DNA from: Annulohypoxylon bovei var. microspora
Taxonomy: Eukaryota > Ascomycota > Sordariomycetes > Xylariales > Hypoxylaceae
Reading direction: 5' to 3'
Length of the DNA stretch: 64,000 nucleotides
NCBI GenBank assembly: GCA_022836615.1
Contig: MU405392.1
Location: 1 to 64,000 of the forward strand
Shown here: positions 38,763 through 50,320 of the stretch, one piece after another
Layout of the letters: each line of letters starts with the position of its first letter
Position numbering within the stretch: the stretch's first letter is position 1
Notes under the pieces: model-generated
What the model was told of the DNA's origin: nothing
What the model saw: the letters and a program-made list of their open reading frames with translations, nothing else
Databases searched by the model: none
Position numbers and translations under genes: made by a program

Positions 38763-40445
38763 TAAAAGCAATAAATCACGATACGTTATATTGTAATATT
38801 ATGTAATGTATTATGATTTTATGGTTATGTAAAATGTATAAACTGCTTATTTTTAAACTTATGTTAAATGTAGTTTTATATGACATAAGCCATATAAAGC
38901 CACATAAAGCCATAAAGTTCCTTTTATTAATAAATCCTTTTTATTATTAACACGTTCTTTTGGCGTTAATGCCATTTAAACGCCATTTAAAAACATTATT
39001 TTCAACCTTATTATCGCCTTTTACAACTTTATTTTAACCTTTTTTAACCTTATTTAACTTCTTTTAACCTTTAGTTATTATTATGTGCATTATAAAGATT
39101 TCATTATTATTTACACTTTTATTTATTTTTAAAGTTTAATTAATTAATTATTATGATAAACCATAGCATATTTTAATTTATTTAACGCTTTTACATATAA
39201 TTTCGTAAATAATTAATTAATTTTCGTTGTTTAATAACGTTTTTTATATGTAACGCTTTCTAAGCTTTAATGTTTAAAAGATTATTTGCATCGATTTAAA
39301 GGTGCTTGCCGATTTATTAATTTCATGTATTTCACCAGGTTTATTATTGCCATTGCCAAGGCAGTTTTAATGAATGTATCCCAATTTCCCGTATTTTTAA
39401 CATTTCTTACCATCTTAATTTATGGCATGGTTATTACCCTTATTAAATGCCTTACCAATATAATTGCGAAATTTTAAAATAAAATTATCCTTTATTATTT
39501 ATATTATAATTATGGATACCTTTAATAAAATACGCTGCCGTACAATTTAATCCTTAACTTTATTTTCAACGTTATAAATAAAATATACTTTTAATTACAC
39601 ATCGAAGATTTTATTCTTTATATCATTGTTTTATAAAATAAAATACATAAAGGTTATAATATATATAATAAAATCACCACCATTATATTTAATTTCTTCG
39701 AATTTTTCCCATAATAATATTTTTTATTAATCTTTATATACTTAATAATTTATATAAAATTAAGTGATTATAATAATACCTTATTTCAAGCTTATTATTA
39801 ACTTTAATAAATCTTCACAAACGTTATTATAAATAATATTAATTATTTTTAAATTATCCATTAAAATAATATTATTTATCCTTTCGATATAACCAATTAA
39901 TTTTAATATTATACCTAACATTTTTAACCATATAAAAAAATTCTCAAGATTTATCAAATAAAACTCTTTAAATAACTTCCATTTAAATCGTTTTTATTGC
40001 AAATTTATATCGTTCGCTAATAAAAATAAAAATAATAACATTATATTATTAAAGTTATTAACTTACTTTTCTTACTTAACCATTAATTTTTTCAAGGCTT
40101 TCTCCAATTTATTAACTTAAGCTTTTAATAATGTTACATCATTAAATCTTAATCTTAATGTTAATATTATTATAATTCCCCTTTTAAATTAAAAAACTTA
40201 AAAACCATAACTTAATCCTTTAAATAATTATCCAAAATAAAAGAAGTTATTACCATGTAAATAATAAGTTACGATACGTTATATTATAATACCATATAAT
40301 ATATTATAATCTTATAATTATATAAAACATATAAATTGTTTATTTCTAAACTTATACCAAATATAACCTTATATAACACAAGCCACACAAAGCCACATAA
40401 AGCCACAAAGCTCCCTTTATTAATAAATCTTTTTTATTATTAACA
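38763..40445 (-). mobile_element. Gag-only LTR retrotransposon (TR-GAG type), copy 2
   Basis: Opposite orientation to copy 1. LTRs of 190 bp at 38763-38952 (3') and 40256-40445 (5'). The flanks TAAAT (38758-38762) and TAAAC (40446-40450) differ by one RIP change, and the empty site TAAAC is at 53933-53937 in Gypsy copy 2. The PBS region next to the 5' LTR begins TGGTAATAAC (minus strand). Interior length and zinc-knuckle position match copy 1. The plus-strand frame at 39286-39477 is the antisense shadow of gag. Confidence 0.85.
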
Positions 40446-42159
40446 TAAACATTTTATTTTAACGTTGTAAAATGTTTAAGTAATATTTTAACCTTTTTCG
40501 TATATTATTAAACCGTATTTTTTTAAATTTATTTTAATCGACTTTTTCTTCGCTTTATAAGTAACATTATTTTATTTTATTTACAATTTTCTTAATATTA
40601 AAAAAAACGCGAAATTTAAAATAACATAACTTTATATCCGTTTTTTCTTACCATTTATATTAATTTCCACATATATAAACATATTAATTATATAAAATTC
40701 CTCATTTTTAATTAATTTTAATTCCTTTTTTTAAATAAATATACGTAATAACTTTACTTATTATATAAGTTTTTTATTAAATATTAAATATATTAAATAT
40801 CTTAAATTTATAAATATATTAATAAACTTTTATTCGTTTAATAAAATTTCGATTAAAAAAAAATGGTATATATTTTATTTAAAGTTTTTTTAATATTTAT
40901 AAATTTTAATATTAACCTTTAAACGTAACTTCATTTAAAGGTTACTCGTTTTTTAAATACTTTAATAATTTATAATTATTTTTAACATTTTAATCACTTT
41001 AAGCCTTTATAATAACCATTCATAATGTACCGTTTTTATTATTATAATCCGATTAAAATATAACTTAAAATAATAAACAAACCATTGTAAAATACCTTGC
41101 TTTTATATAACGAATATATTTACCTTTTTTTTTAAATTTCTTAAACTTTTAATTTAACTTTTATCGTATTTTTAATAAATTATTATCACTTTAACGTAAA
41201 CCATTTATTTAATTTATCGTTATAATTATTATAACAATTAAAGCTACGTAATTTACCCCATTTATAATTATATTTCCATTTTTATTAAACTTTAATTTTT
41301 ATTTTTAAATAATTATTATATTAATAAAATTAATAACCTTTTAATTAAATGTTCTTTCGTATTAAATAATTATAAAACAATTATTTTTCTTTTTATAATC
41401 CGATGTTTTTTTTACTTTAACCGTTACGTCATTAACTTTAACCACCCATTTATTATAATTTTTTTTATTTAACTTTTTTATTATAAAAACATTCTTTAAC
41501 TTATTATTTAACCCCACGTTAATATAATTAATCTTATTTTCCTTTTTTCATTTTAACCCGTTAATTAAAATTAATTTACTTTTAAAATTAATAAAAAAAT
41601 CGCCGAAATATTAAAAAACACTTTAACGCATTTTAATTAAATCTTAATAAGTAGTTTAAATCGATTATTTATTTTTAAATTTTTCGATTAAAACTTAAAT
41701 AAAAGCCTTATTATTATATTCTTTATTAAGCCTTTTTATATTAAACCATTATATTAAACATTGCCGTTTTTTAATTAAAATTAAAAATATAATTTTTAAA
41801 CATTTATTTTTCTTTAATCCAAGGTATATTAAATTTTTTAAAATAAAGAAATTTAATATAATTATATATATTAAGAAATCGTTTTACTCGTTAATTTAAA
41901 TTAAATATTTATGCTTAATTAAAACCATTTTTTTAATTTTATAAAACAAATTAAAGTTATTTAATAAATTAATTATAAAGTTATTAAAAAAGTTATTAAA
42001 AAGTTTATATATATTTAAATTATATTAATAAAAAATAATAAATGTTATAAGGTTTTAATCGCTTATTATTTAAGAAATATTTATATATTAAATTATTATT
42101 TAATATAATAAACGTTTTTTCGAAAACTTTTATTAATTAAAAAATAATTAATAAAAATA

Positions 42160-42467
42160 TGTGACAATTCTTATAAATAATAATAAACTTATGTTATATA
42201 AGGTTAAAAAAATAATTATTTTTATTAATAAAAAAAATAAAAATAATAACCTTTCATTTTTAAAGTTATAATATTTATATTTAAAAATATAAATTAAATT
42301 AATTAACGTAAAAACCCTTTTTATATATATTTTAATAATTTTAATAACCCATTTAAAGTTATTAATAACTTTATTATAAAGACCCACATTTATCGCATTT
42401 ATAACCATAATATAAATTTACGTTAATTTTTATTTTAATTAATTTTTTAAGTTTTTAATTTATAATA
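42160..42467 (-). repeat. 5' LTR of Gypsy G1 copy 1
   Basis: Partner of 33504-33815. The frame at 42148-42408 lies inside it and is fortuitous. Confidence 0.9.
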
Positions 42468-42500
42468 TAAAGGCTTGGTATTTCGTTAATAATTAAATAA

Positions 42501-43241
42501 GAGCGTTGTTATCCGGGCTATGTCCTTTTTGTTATCCGGGCTATACCCCGCTATAAAATCACCTCACCAAATTCGAAAACCCGGGCTTTTTACCATTCAT
42601 CTTGCCATAACTTCACGGATATGCTTGGTAATGGTATGTAATTAACACCATTAGAACGCTGGGATTTAGCTGCATCGGGTAAAATTAAGTGCATCCAATT
42701 TAACCAAGTATTGAGAAAGTTATAAGCGTTTGAAGTTTAAAAGGCGTTATAACGTACGTTATAGTGGGTTTCCAGGCCTTTTACCCCACCACTTACCTAA
42801 TTAAACATTTAATGATTTAATTTTTACATCCTTTTTACATATATCTTCCAATATCTTAACAGATAATATAGATATAAAATGCAAACCAAATTTATTCGAT
42901 TTGAAATTAAATTCTGAATTTTATAAAGAAGGTTTTGAAATTTTATTGATTTTATTCGCAAAGATATTAAAGAAAGTATATGTAAAAGTTATATATTATA
43001 AAAGAATCGTTATATTTCGCCCGATTTTTCCCCGATTTCGATGTAATTAATTTTATTCATTACATAATTCTTTTAGCTATCGAATGAATATAATTATGAA
43101 ATGGTAGCCATAACGGTGGTAAAGTTATTATAAAATGAAAACGAAAGGGCCCGGGTTTCCGGATTTTAAAAATAAAAATTACCCGGAATCACGTGACATA
43201 GCCCGGATAACAAAAAGGACATAACCCGGATAACAACGCTC
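42501..43241. mobile_element. hAT-like MITE, second family (unmutated)
   Basis: Ends GAGCGTTG...CAACGCTC with an inverted repeat of about 50 bp and a perfect 8-bp duplication TTAAATAA at 42493-42500 and 43242-43249. Each arm repeats GTTATCCGGGCTATG-type units twice, parallel to the duplicated subterminal motif in the MITE at 1632-2355, and both begin GAGC. At 741 bp it is close in size to that one but has no shared interior. It has normal base composition with no ORF of note. It contains AAGTGCATCCAATTTAA, similar to the TGCACCCAATC motif. Confidence 0.85.
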
Positions 43242-43383
43242 TTAAATAATGGTACGATTAAGTTTTTTTTAAAAGGTTTTAAACTTATAAATGTAAATTT
43301 ATTAATTAAAAATTATTTTTAAAACGAATTTTATTTCCATTTTTACGAAGGAAAACCTTATATTTAAATGCGGTTAAATAACG

Positions 43384-43893
43384 TACGTAAAATTTAAATA
43401 AAATAATATTTCCGATTAATTATTTTAAAAATAATTTACAAAAGGTCGTAATTTCATTTAAATAAATTAATTAAAAATTTCCGTTTAATTATTAAATTAT
43501 AAATGTTCCGTTATTAATTTATAAAAGTTTACCCCGGTGAATTTAATTAATTCGTTTAAAAAAATAATTATAAATTAAAAACTTTTATTAAATATAATCG
43601 TTTTAAAAATCTTATAAATGCGTTAAATATATTTATAATATAAATTTACGAATTACGTAACGGTATAAATTTTATACGTAAATAATAAAAAAAGTTTTTT
43701 ATTTAATTAATTAACGATTATTAAAATCGAATCGAATTTTTTACGATTAAAAAACATAAATTTAAAATTTATTAAAATATATTATTATATTTATTCGCCG
43801 ATAAAAAATAATTAAAATAAGTTTATTAATTTAATTTTAAGGTTTTAACTTTTTCGGCATTATTTATAATGGGCGTAATAACGGTTTATAAAT
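43384..43893 (+). repeat. Dispersed repeat Y, copy 2
   Basis: Same orientation as 768-1276. This copy is less mutated (TTACCCCGGTGAATTTAATT against TTATTTTAATAAATTTAATT in copy 1). Comparing the two shows C-to-T and G-to-A changes sparing CpG. Unlike copy 1 it is not cut by the Copia repeat. Confidence 0.8.
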
Positions 43894-44505
43894 GTTTTTA
43901 TATTAAATTATAAATATTTTTTTTATATTATTACATATATTTTATTTTAACTTAAGTACGTTCGATTTAAAAAACGATAAAACTTATTATATAATTTAAT
44001 GTAAAAATTTTTATTATTTAAAACCATTAACTTTTTTTTAAAGAATAATAATTTATTTCGTGAAATATACCCGTTTTGTTTTTTTTTAATTCGTTCGCGT
44101 TACGTTTTTAATTTAATAATATTTTAATTAACCATTAAAATAACGTTAATTAATTTAATATTTTAAAATAATTTTTCTTCGGAAACTTCCACCGCGGTTA
44201 AAATACATTGGAAATTAAAAAACGATAAATTTATTAAAAGTTTATCGGTTAAAAATTATAAAGGATTTATTTTATTATAAAACATTAAAAAAAGTAATAA
44301 AATAACGGACCGATTATATTTTTTAATCGTTTTTTAAATAATTAAATTAACCGTTTTTCGGGATAAAACGTTAATTATTTTTTTATTTTTTAAATAATAA
44401 TGTAATTTATAATTAAATCGAAATAAATGTTTATTTTAACCGGTTTAACGAAAATTTAACGTCTTTTTAATAACGAAATATTATAACATTTAATGGTTTA
44501 TAAAT
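43894..44505. other. RIP-degraded DNA, nothing recognised
   Basis: A/T-rich with frequent CpG. No domain or terminal repeat until the LTR element begins. Confidence 0.4.
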
Positions 44506-44676
44506 TATCACGTTTATTAATTAAAGATATCGTAATTTAAAAAGCGAATCGTGGATTAATTATATTAATTAAATTTAAAAAACCGTTATTTTTCACGATC
44601 GTGAAAAATAAGTTTTTATACGTTTAAACTTTAATAGGTTTAAGCTGCCTTAAAAGTGGAGTTATTTGCCGTGACA
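44506..44676. repeat. LTR (left) of the short LTR element
   Basis: Direct repeat partner of 46464-46634. Less mutated than the right one (GGTTTAAGCTGCCTTAAAAG). Confidence 0.85.
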
Positions 44677-45468
44677 CACCTTTTAAATTTTTAAGTAATT
44701 TATAAAGTTATTTAAAAATTTATAAAAAAACGAAAAATAATTTTTATTCTTTAATTTCTCGATTTATTATACACGTTTTTTTTATTTCGAAAATATTTTT
44801 TATAAAAAGGCTTATTTTAATTAAATAATTAATCCTTTAAGGTTATATATACTTTAAAAAAATTCGATTATATCGAATAATTATAAAAAAAACGTTAAAA
44901 ATAATAACCCCGTTCGTGAACTTTTATTAAATGTATTAAATAACTTATAAATCCCGTGGCGAATTACCCGTAAATAAATACTTTAATCGTCATTATATAA
45001 AACCCATAAAGTTAAAACTTAAAAAAGCACTTTATAAAATATTTTTAATTTAAAAATTAATTTTTTAAAACTTTTATTTATTCGTTTAAACCGAAACGGT
45101 TTTTAACCATAACTTTTATTTTTTTTTAATTTTAACCTTTAAATATTTTTAATGTAATAATTCGTATTAAACTTTAATTTCTTTAATTACCTTTTCATTT
45201 AATGGGTATAAAAATTATTCGTGCTTTTTTCCCGTGATCACGTAATCCAATTTATAATAATCGTGAAATAATTAAAAATATGTTTTTTAAAGTTATTTAA
45301 ATAAAAGCAATTATAATTAATATGTTTTTATTTAATAATAACGTAACTTTATTTTACTTCGTTATTTATAATAATTTTATTAAACGTTTTATTCATCGTA
45401 TTAAATCATTTGCCGTATTATTTTAAAGTAAATTTAAATAAACCAAAGGTTTTAATTTAAATTATTTT

Positions 45469-45656
45469 TGAAAGCAATAAGTCACGTAACGTTACGTGTA
45501 ATACCTTCGATGTATTACGATATCTTATGTTATATGAACGTATAAATTACCAGCTTTTAATCCCAAGCAAACGTAGCTTTATATGGCACAAGCCACACAA
45601 AGCCACACAAAGCCACAAAGCGCCCTTTGGCTAATAAAACCCTTTTATTACCAACA
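45469..45656 (-). mobile_element. Solo LTR of the gag-only family
   Basis: A 188-bp sequence homologous to the LTRs at 36203-36391, 37687-37875, 38763-38952 and 40256-40445, with intact TG...CA ends (minus strand TGTTGGTAAT...TTGCTTTCA). A perfect ATTTT duplication lies at 45464-45468 and 45657-45661. No interior or second LTR is present, so it arose by LTR-LTR recombination. It is the least mutated member and shows three tandem GTGGCTTTGT-type units. Confidence 0.9.
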
Positions 45657-46463
45657 ATTTTATTAAATTATTATTAAACCCATTTTATTAATATTTTAAC
45701 TTTTATAACATGTAAAAACATTTTAATTATTAATTATCTTTGAATTTCAAGGATTTTCATTGTTTCGGCACATATGTAAATATTTCGCCATTATATATAT
45801 TATATTATAAACGATACGCTTTTTATACGAGCCTTTTTAAAAGCTTAGATATATTAGGTTCGTATATTATTTATAATATTTTCTTTTATAAAGGCATTTT
45901 TTTTTTAATTTTTTAACCACCCTTTAAATTATTAATTTTTAATTAATTAATTTTAATTCGAATAAAGTTAAAAAAAAAACATTAAGGTAATTATAACCGT
46001 TATTTAATTTTATATTAATAAAACCTAGCTTAATTTGCTCGTATATTTAATAAAAAACATTAAATAATTTTTACGTTTACGATCGTACGTTTCTTTGATT
46101 TATTTTTACGATAAAACCGACGTTTTTCGTGATTTTTATTCCATTAATTATTTAAACGTGAATAATTAAAATGGTTTCATATTTAACGGTGAATTTAAAA
46201 AGTTAAAATTTACTCGATTTTATACATTTTAAAATCATGCGTATAATCGTAAAAAAATATACCATTTTTATTAAATATTTAATTTATTAAATTTTAAAGT
46301 TATAAAAATATTAAATAATAAATCATTAATTATAAAAGTAATGATTTTATTATTTATATATAATATTATATATTTTATTAAACTTATAAAAAACGTACGA
46401 ATTAAAATATTAATTAATTAAATAATTAAATTATTAAAAACTTTATATTATTAAATTTATAAT

Positions 46464-46634
46464 TATTACGTTTATTAATTAAAGATATTATAATTTAAAA
46501 AATAAATCGTGAATTAATTATATTAATTAAATTTAAAAAACCGTTATTTTTCACGATCGTGAAAAATAAGTTTTTATACGTTTAAGCTTTAATGGGTTTA
46601 AACTACCTTAAAAGTGGAATTGTTTGCCGTGATA
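46464..46634. repeat. LTR (right) of the short LTR element
   Basis: Direct repeat partner of 44506-44676, followed by the TAAAT target duplication. Confidence 0.85.
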
Positions 46635-46639
46635 TAAAT

Positions 46640-47271
46640 ATATCGAATTTATTATTTAACGAAATAAACATATATTTTTAAAGTTTCGTCGTTATTACGA
46701 TAATAAAAAGCTTTTTATTATAAATAAAATAATTACATTTTAAAAAAATTATTATTTTTTTAAAAAAAGCCATTAAATATTAATTCTTTAATTTATTTAA
46801 TTATAAAAAAACTTCGGAAATTATCCCGTTAAAAGCGTCGATTTTTAATTTAATTTTTTAATTTTCATAAAAATATTTTAAAATTAAAGAAATAATTAAA
46901 ATTATTTTTAACGTTTCAAACGTTTTAATGTGTTTATTAATTTAAATTTAATGCGAAATAATAATAAAAAAATATAAAAACTTTATAATTTAATTATATT
47001 TTAATATAAATTATTAATAAAAATTATAAAAACTTAAAATAATTAAAGTTTTTAAATTTAAATAAATGTTTTTTAATTTTAAACCACTTTAATTTTATTT
47101 TAATTAATAATTACGCCGAAAATAAAAATAATAAACTTTAAAAACTTAATTTTCGTAATTAAAAACTCGCTTTTTTAAATATTAATTTATAAATTAACGA
47201 AACGTAAATGTTTTAATATTTACCACACGTAATGTTCATGAAAAAATAAATCCTTTAAGTAAATTAAAATA
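46640..47271. other. RIP-degraded DNA, nothing recognised
   Basis: A/T-rich flank between the short LTR element and X copy G. No landmark on either strand. Confidence 0.4.
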
Positions 47272-47454
47272 AAATTTTTATGGTTTTTTTTTTCTTTTAC
47301 CCGGTACGGCCTTCCACAATGTCCGGGAAAACGCGACCTTCGCAAGCTCCGGGGCGTTTTTGCCCTCCCAAAGTTACGGGGACCGGGAAAAAGAAGGAAA
47401 AGACCCCAAAAATTTTTCTTCGCAGAAAGCTGTTAGTTGGGAAAAGGTCCGGGG

Positions 47455-47540
47455 AAAGGGGTGGGAAACGGGGGAGAAAAGGGGTGGAAAACGAGGTAGA
47501 AAACGGGGTGGGAAACGGGGTGGGCAACGGGGGCAAAGGG
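47455..47540. repeat. Purine minisatellite, GGGGTGGGAAAC units
   Basis: About seven imperfect 12-13-bp units, all purines except T and an occasional C. In other X copies the same block is shorter and partly G-to-A converted (for example 14570-14615, 22500-22535), so unit number varies between copies. Confidence 0.85.
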
Positions 47541-47631
47541 GTCAAAACGGGGGCAGTAAAGGAAAGGGGGGCAATAGGGTGGAAAAAAAGACAGAATCCG
47601 CCCGGAGGACACCGATTTTTGACCCAACAGC

Positions 47632-48170
47632 TGATTGACTGATTGACTGACTGACTGACTGACTGACTGGTTGACTGACTGGTTGACTGACTGGTTGACT
47701 GACTGGTTGATTGACTGGTTGAAACCCTGGTTGAAATGCTGGTTGAAAAGCTGGTTGAAAAACAGGTTGACTTATTGGCTAATTGGTTGATTGGTCAATT
47801 GGTCGAATAGATGACTAAATACCTGACTAAATACTTGACTGAGTTATTGACAGCTTGACTGGTTGAATACCTGATCAACTGATTGACTGGCTGGTTGAAA
47901 CCCTGGTTGAAAAGCTGATCGAAAAGCTGGTTCAAAAGCTGGTTGACTTACTGACTAATTGGTTAATTGGTCAATTGGTCAATTGATCGAATAGATGACT
48001 AAATACCTGACCGTATACCTGACTGAATACCTGACTGAATACCTGACTGACTTACTGACAGGTTGACTGGTTGAATACCTGGTCAACTGACTGACTGACT
48101 GGTTGATTACCTGCCTGGTTGATTCAACAACTGGTTGAACAGCTGATTAACTTACTTACTGACTTACTTA
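47632..48170. repeat. GACT / GGTTGACT tandem arrays
   Basis: Perfect (GACT)n runs, then GACTGGTT units, then looser GAATACCTGACT and GAAAAGCTGGTT units. In mutated copies the same position is filled by (ATTA)n and TTAAAAGTTAATT units, which is what C-to-T plus G-to-A conversion of these arrays gives. Confidence 0.9.
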
Positions 48171-48267
48171 CTAACTGATTAAACAACGGGTTGAATAGCT
48201 TACTGACTTACTGGCAAAAAGAACACATTCCCACATGGGGGGCTCCCACCGCCCCCCAAACCCCCGG

Positions 48268-48300
48268 ATCCTAACCCTAATCCTAACCACTAACCCTACG
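48268..48300. repeat. Telomere-like CCTAAC block inside family X
   Basis: ATCCTAACCCTAATCCTAAC followed by CACTAACCCTACG, a degenerate series resembling the fungal telomere repeat CCCTAA. Longer versions are in copies B (14974-15066) and C (23026-23096), and A/T-converted versions in A (11150-11230) and D (27620-27690). Confidence 0.8.
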
Positions 48301-48749
48301 TGGTCTTGAAGCTTTACGTGGTTTTGAAGGCTTACGTGGTTTTGAAGACCTGATCTTTAACCTAGGTCAGTTCGTTTTGATACAGCTAAGTAAAAGCTCC
48401 AAAAGTGGGTGATTAATCAACCCCTAGGAAAGTGGCCCCTGCGTTGGTTCAAAAGTGGCTTGACACGTGGTTGGAAACGTGGCTGATTAAAAGGGTGGCT
48501 CAAAAGGGCTGCTAAGTGCGTGGGCAATTAAAACGTGGGTTTAAAAAAAAGATGCATTTAATTAAAGGGGTGGATAAATTTAATTAATTAAAAACGTTTT
48601 ATTTATATTAATTAAACTCGAAAAGGTTTATTAATTTTTTATTAATTATTTATTAGTTTTTTATTAATTATTTTATTAATTATTTTATTAATTATTTACG
48701 TAATTTTTAAATTTTCGAATTTAAACGTAATAATGTTTTTCGAACGGAT

Positions 48750-50320
48750 TATTTATATATATTATATAAAAGTTATTAAAAAACGAAAAAAAAAACTTAA
48801 TTAATATATTTTTAAAACGTATTAAATTTATTATTTAATTTAAAAAAAAATACGTAATATTTATATAATTTAAAACGGGTTTAAAAAATAATAAAATTTT
48901 TTAAAATAAAATTTATTTTAATATAATAAAAAACTTAATAAATATTAAATTTTATAAAAATTTTAATTTTAAAAATCTTTTTTAACGTTTTATTAATTAA
49001 AAAAAAATAACGATTTTTTTTAATATAAACGTTTAATTTTTAATAATCGATAAAAAACTTTAAATTATTTTTTAATTTTTTTATAAAAAAAATAAAAAAT
49101 TTATATTTAATTACATTAAATACGATCCACTTTTTACGTAAATAATTTAATAAATATTTTTTTAAAATTTATAAATATTTTATATTTATATTATAAAAAA
49201 AACGTAATTTAATAAAATTAATGTTTTTTTTTAAATTTATTTTATAATCGAAAAATTAATAAAACGATAAAAAATCGTTATTTTTTTTAAAAACATTTTA
49301 ATTAAATTATATAAATAAATAAAAAACCTTTTTATAATTTATTTTTAAATAAAATTATTTTTTTATTATAATTTTTTTTTAAAAATTAAATTAAATTTTT
49401 AATATAATAAAATAAAAACGTTAAATAACCCGTAAATTACGTTAAAATTTTATTAAAAACGTGATATTTTTTTAATAAACGTTAAATTTAAAATTAAATA
49501 AACGTTTATAATAAATAATAATATAAAATGTATTAAAAATTTAATAAAAAATTAAAAAAAAACGAAATAATAATAAAAAATTATCGATTTATTTTAATTA
49601 TAAAATTTATTATAAAATATATAAACGTTATTATAATTTATTTTTTTTAAAACGCGAAATTAAAAACGATTACGGCGTTTTATATTTTTTTATATAATTT
49701 TATTTATATTTTTTTAAAAAATAAAAAACTTTAACGTAATATTAAAAACGTAACGATAACGGGGAAATAATAACTTAAAAAAAATTAATCGTTAATATTA
49801 ATTATTTAATATAATGTCGTATTTCGTTAAAAATTTAAATTTTAATATTATTTAAAATTAAAAATAATTTCTTAAGTTTATTAAAAAAATAAATACGTTA
49901 TAAAAACTTTTATTTTATATTTAAATATTAATATAAATTATTTCGTTAATTTAATTAATAATTTATCCGTTAAAGTTTTTTATTATAATAAATTAATTAA
50001 ATTAAATAATAAAAAATTTTATACATTTATTATTAAACACGCATTTCGTTAATTAATAATTATATACGTTTATATTTTAATATTTATTAACGTTTATATC
50101 GTTATTATTACGTTTACGTTTTATAAACGAATCGATATATTAATTATAAATTATAATTTTTTTATTATAAAATTAAAAAAATTAAAATTAATAAAAATAA
50201 ATATTAACGAATAAATATATAAAAGAAAATTTAAATTAAAAGTTTTATTTAAACGTTATTTTTTTTAGTTTTAAATTAATATTATTTTTATTATATTCCG
50301 TTATTTTTTTTTTAAAATAA
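48750..50320. other. RIP-degraded DNA, nothing recognised
   Basis: Extreme A/T sequence with surviving CpG and long A- and T-runs. No domain, repeat partner or ORF is found. It ends with AATAA (50316-50320), the target duplication of Gypsy copy 2. Confidence 0.45.

Larger units (their letters stand above)
33504..42467 (-). mobile_element. Ty3/Gypsy retrotransposon G1, copy 1 (full length, RIP-dead)
   Basis: LTRs at 33504-33815 and 42160-42467 start TGTGAC and end in TA (mutated CA). The flanks CGAAG (33499-33503) and TAAAG (42468-42472) fit a 5-bp target duplication with RIP changes. A polypurine tract (AAAAAAAAGGGG, minus strand) directly precedes the 3' LTR at 33816-33830, so the element runs right to left. 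RT/RNase H sequence is readable at 35961-36155 and near 37980-38005. Two 1.68-kb LTR elements are inserted in it. Without them it is about 5.6 kb, the same as copy 2 without its insertion, so both are complete. Gag and integrase are not readable by eye. Confidence 0.9.
44506..46634. mobile_element. Short non-coding LTR element (TRIM/LARD-like)
   Basis: LTRs of 171 bp at 44506-44676 and 46464-46634 with the inverted tips TGTCACG...CGTGACA (first G mutated to A) and a perfect TAAAT duplication at 44501-44505 and 46635-46639. Excluding the solo LTR inside, the interior is about 1.6 kb, too short for a full pol, and no domain is readable. Each LTR contains the 20-bp palindrome TTTTTCACGATCGTGAAAAA (44589-44608, 46547-46566), untouched by RIP in both. 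Orientation is undecided: a purine stretch on the minus strand at 44677-44690 could be a polypurine tract. Confidence 0.8.
47272..48749 (+). mobile_element. Family X element, copy G (largely unmutated)
   Basis: This is the reference copy for the family. In order: AAATTTTTATGG and T-run; TACCCGGTACGGCC; ATGTCCGGGAAAACGCGACC; a purine minisatellite (47455-47540); an inverted copy of the right end (47594-47612); GACT/GGTT arrays (47632-48170); a telomere-like CCTAACC block (48268-48300); three TTACGTGGTTTTGAAG units (48296-48352); and the mutated right end TTTTTCGAACGGAT. Up to about 48540 the DNA is unmutated; beyond it the last ~210 bp are fully RIP-converted. Open frames on both strands at 47280-47642 reflect purine bias and repeats, and I do not call a gene. 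Confidence 0.9.

Noticed and set aside
39286..39477. 63-codon membrane-protein-like frame
   Set aside because: It is the antisense of the gag region of the gag-only element at 38763-40445.
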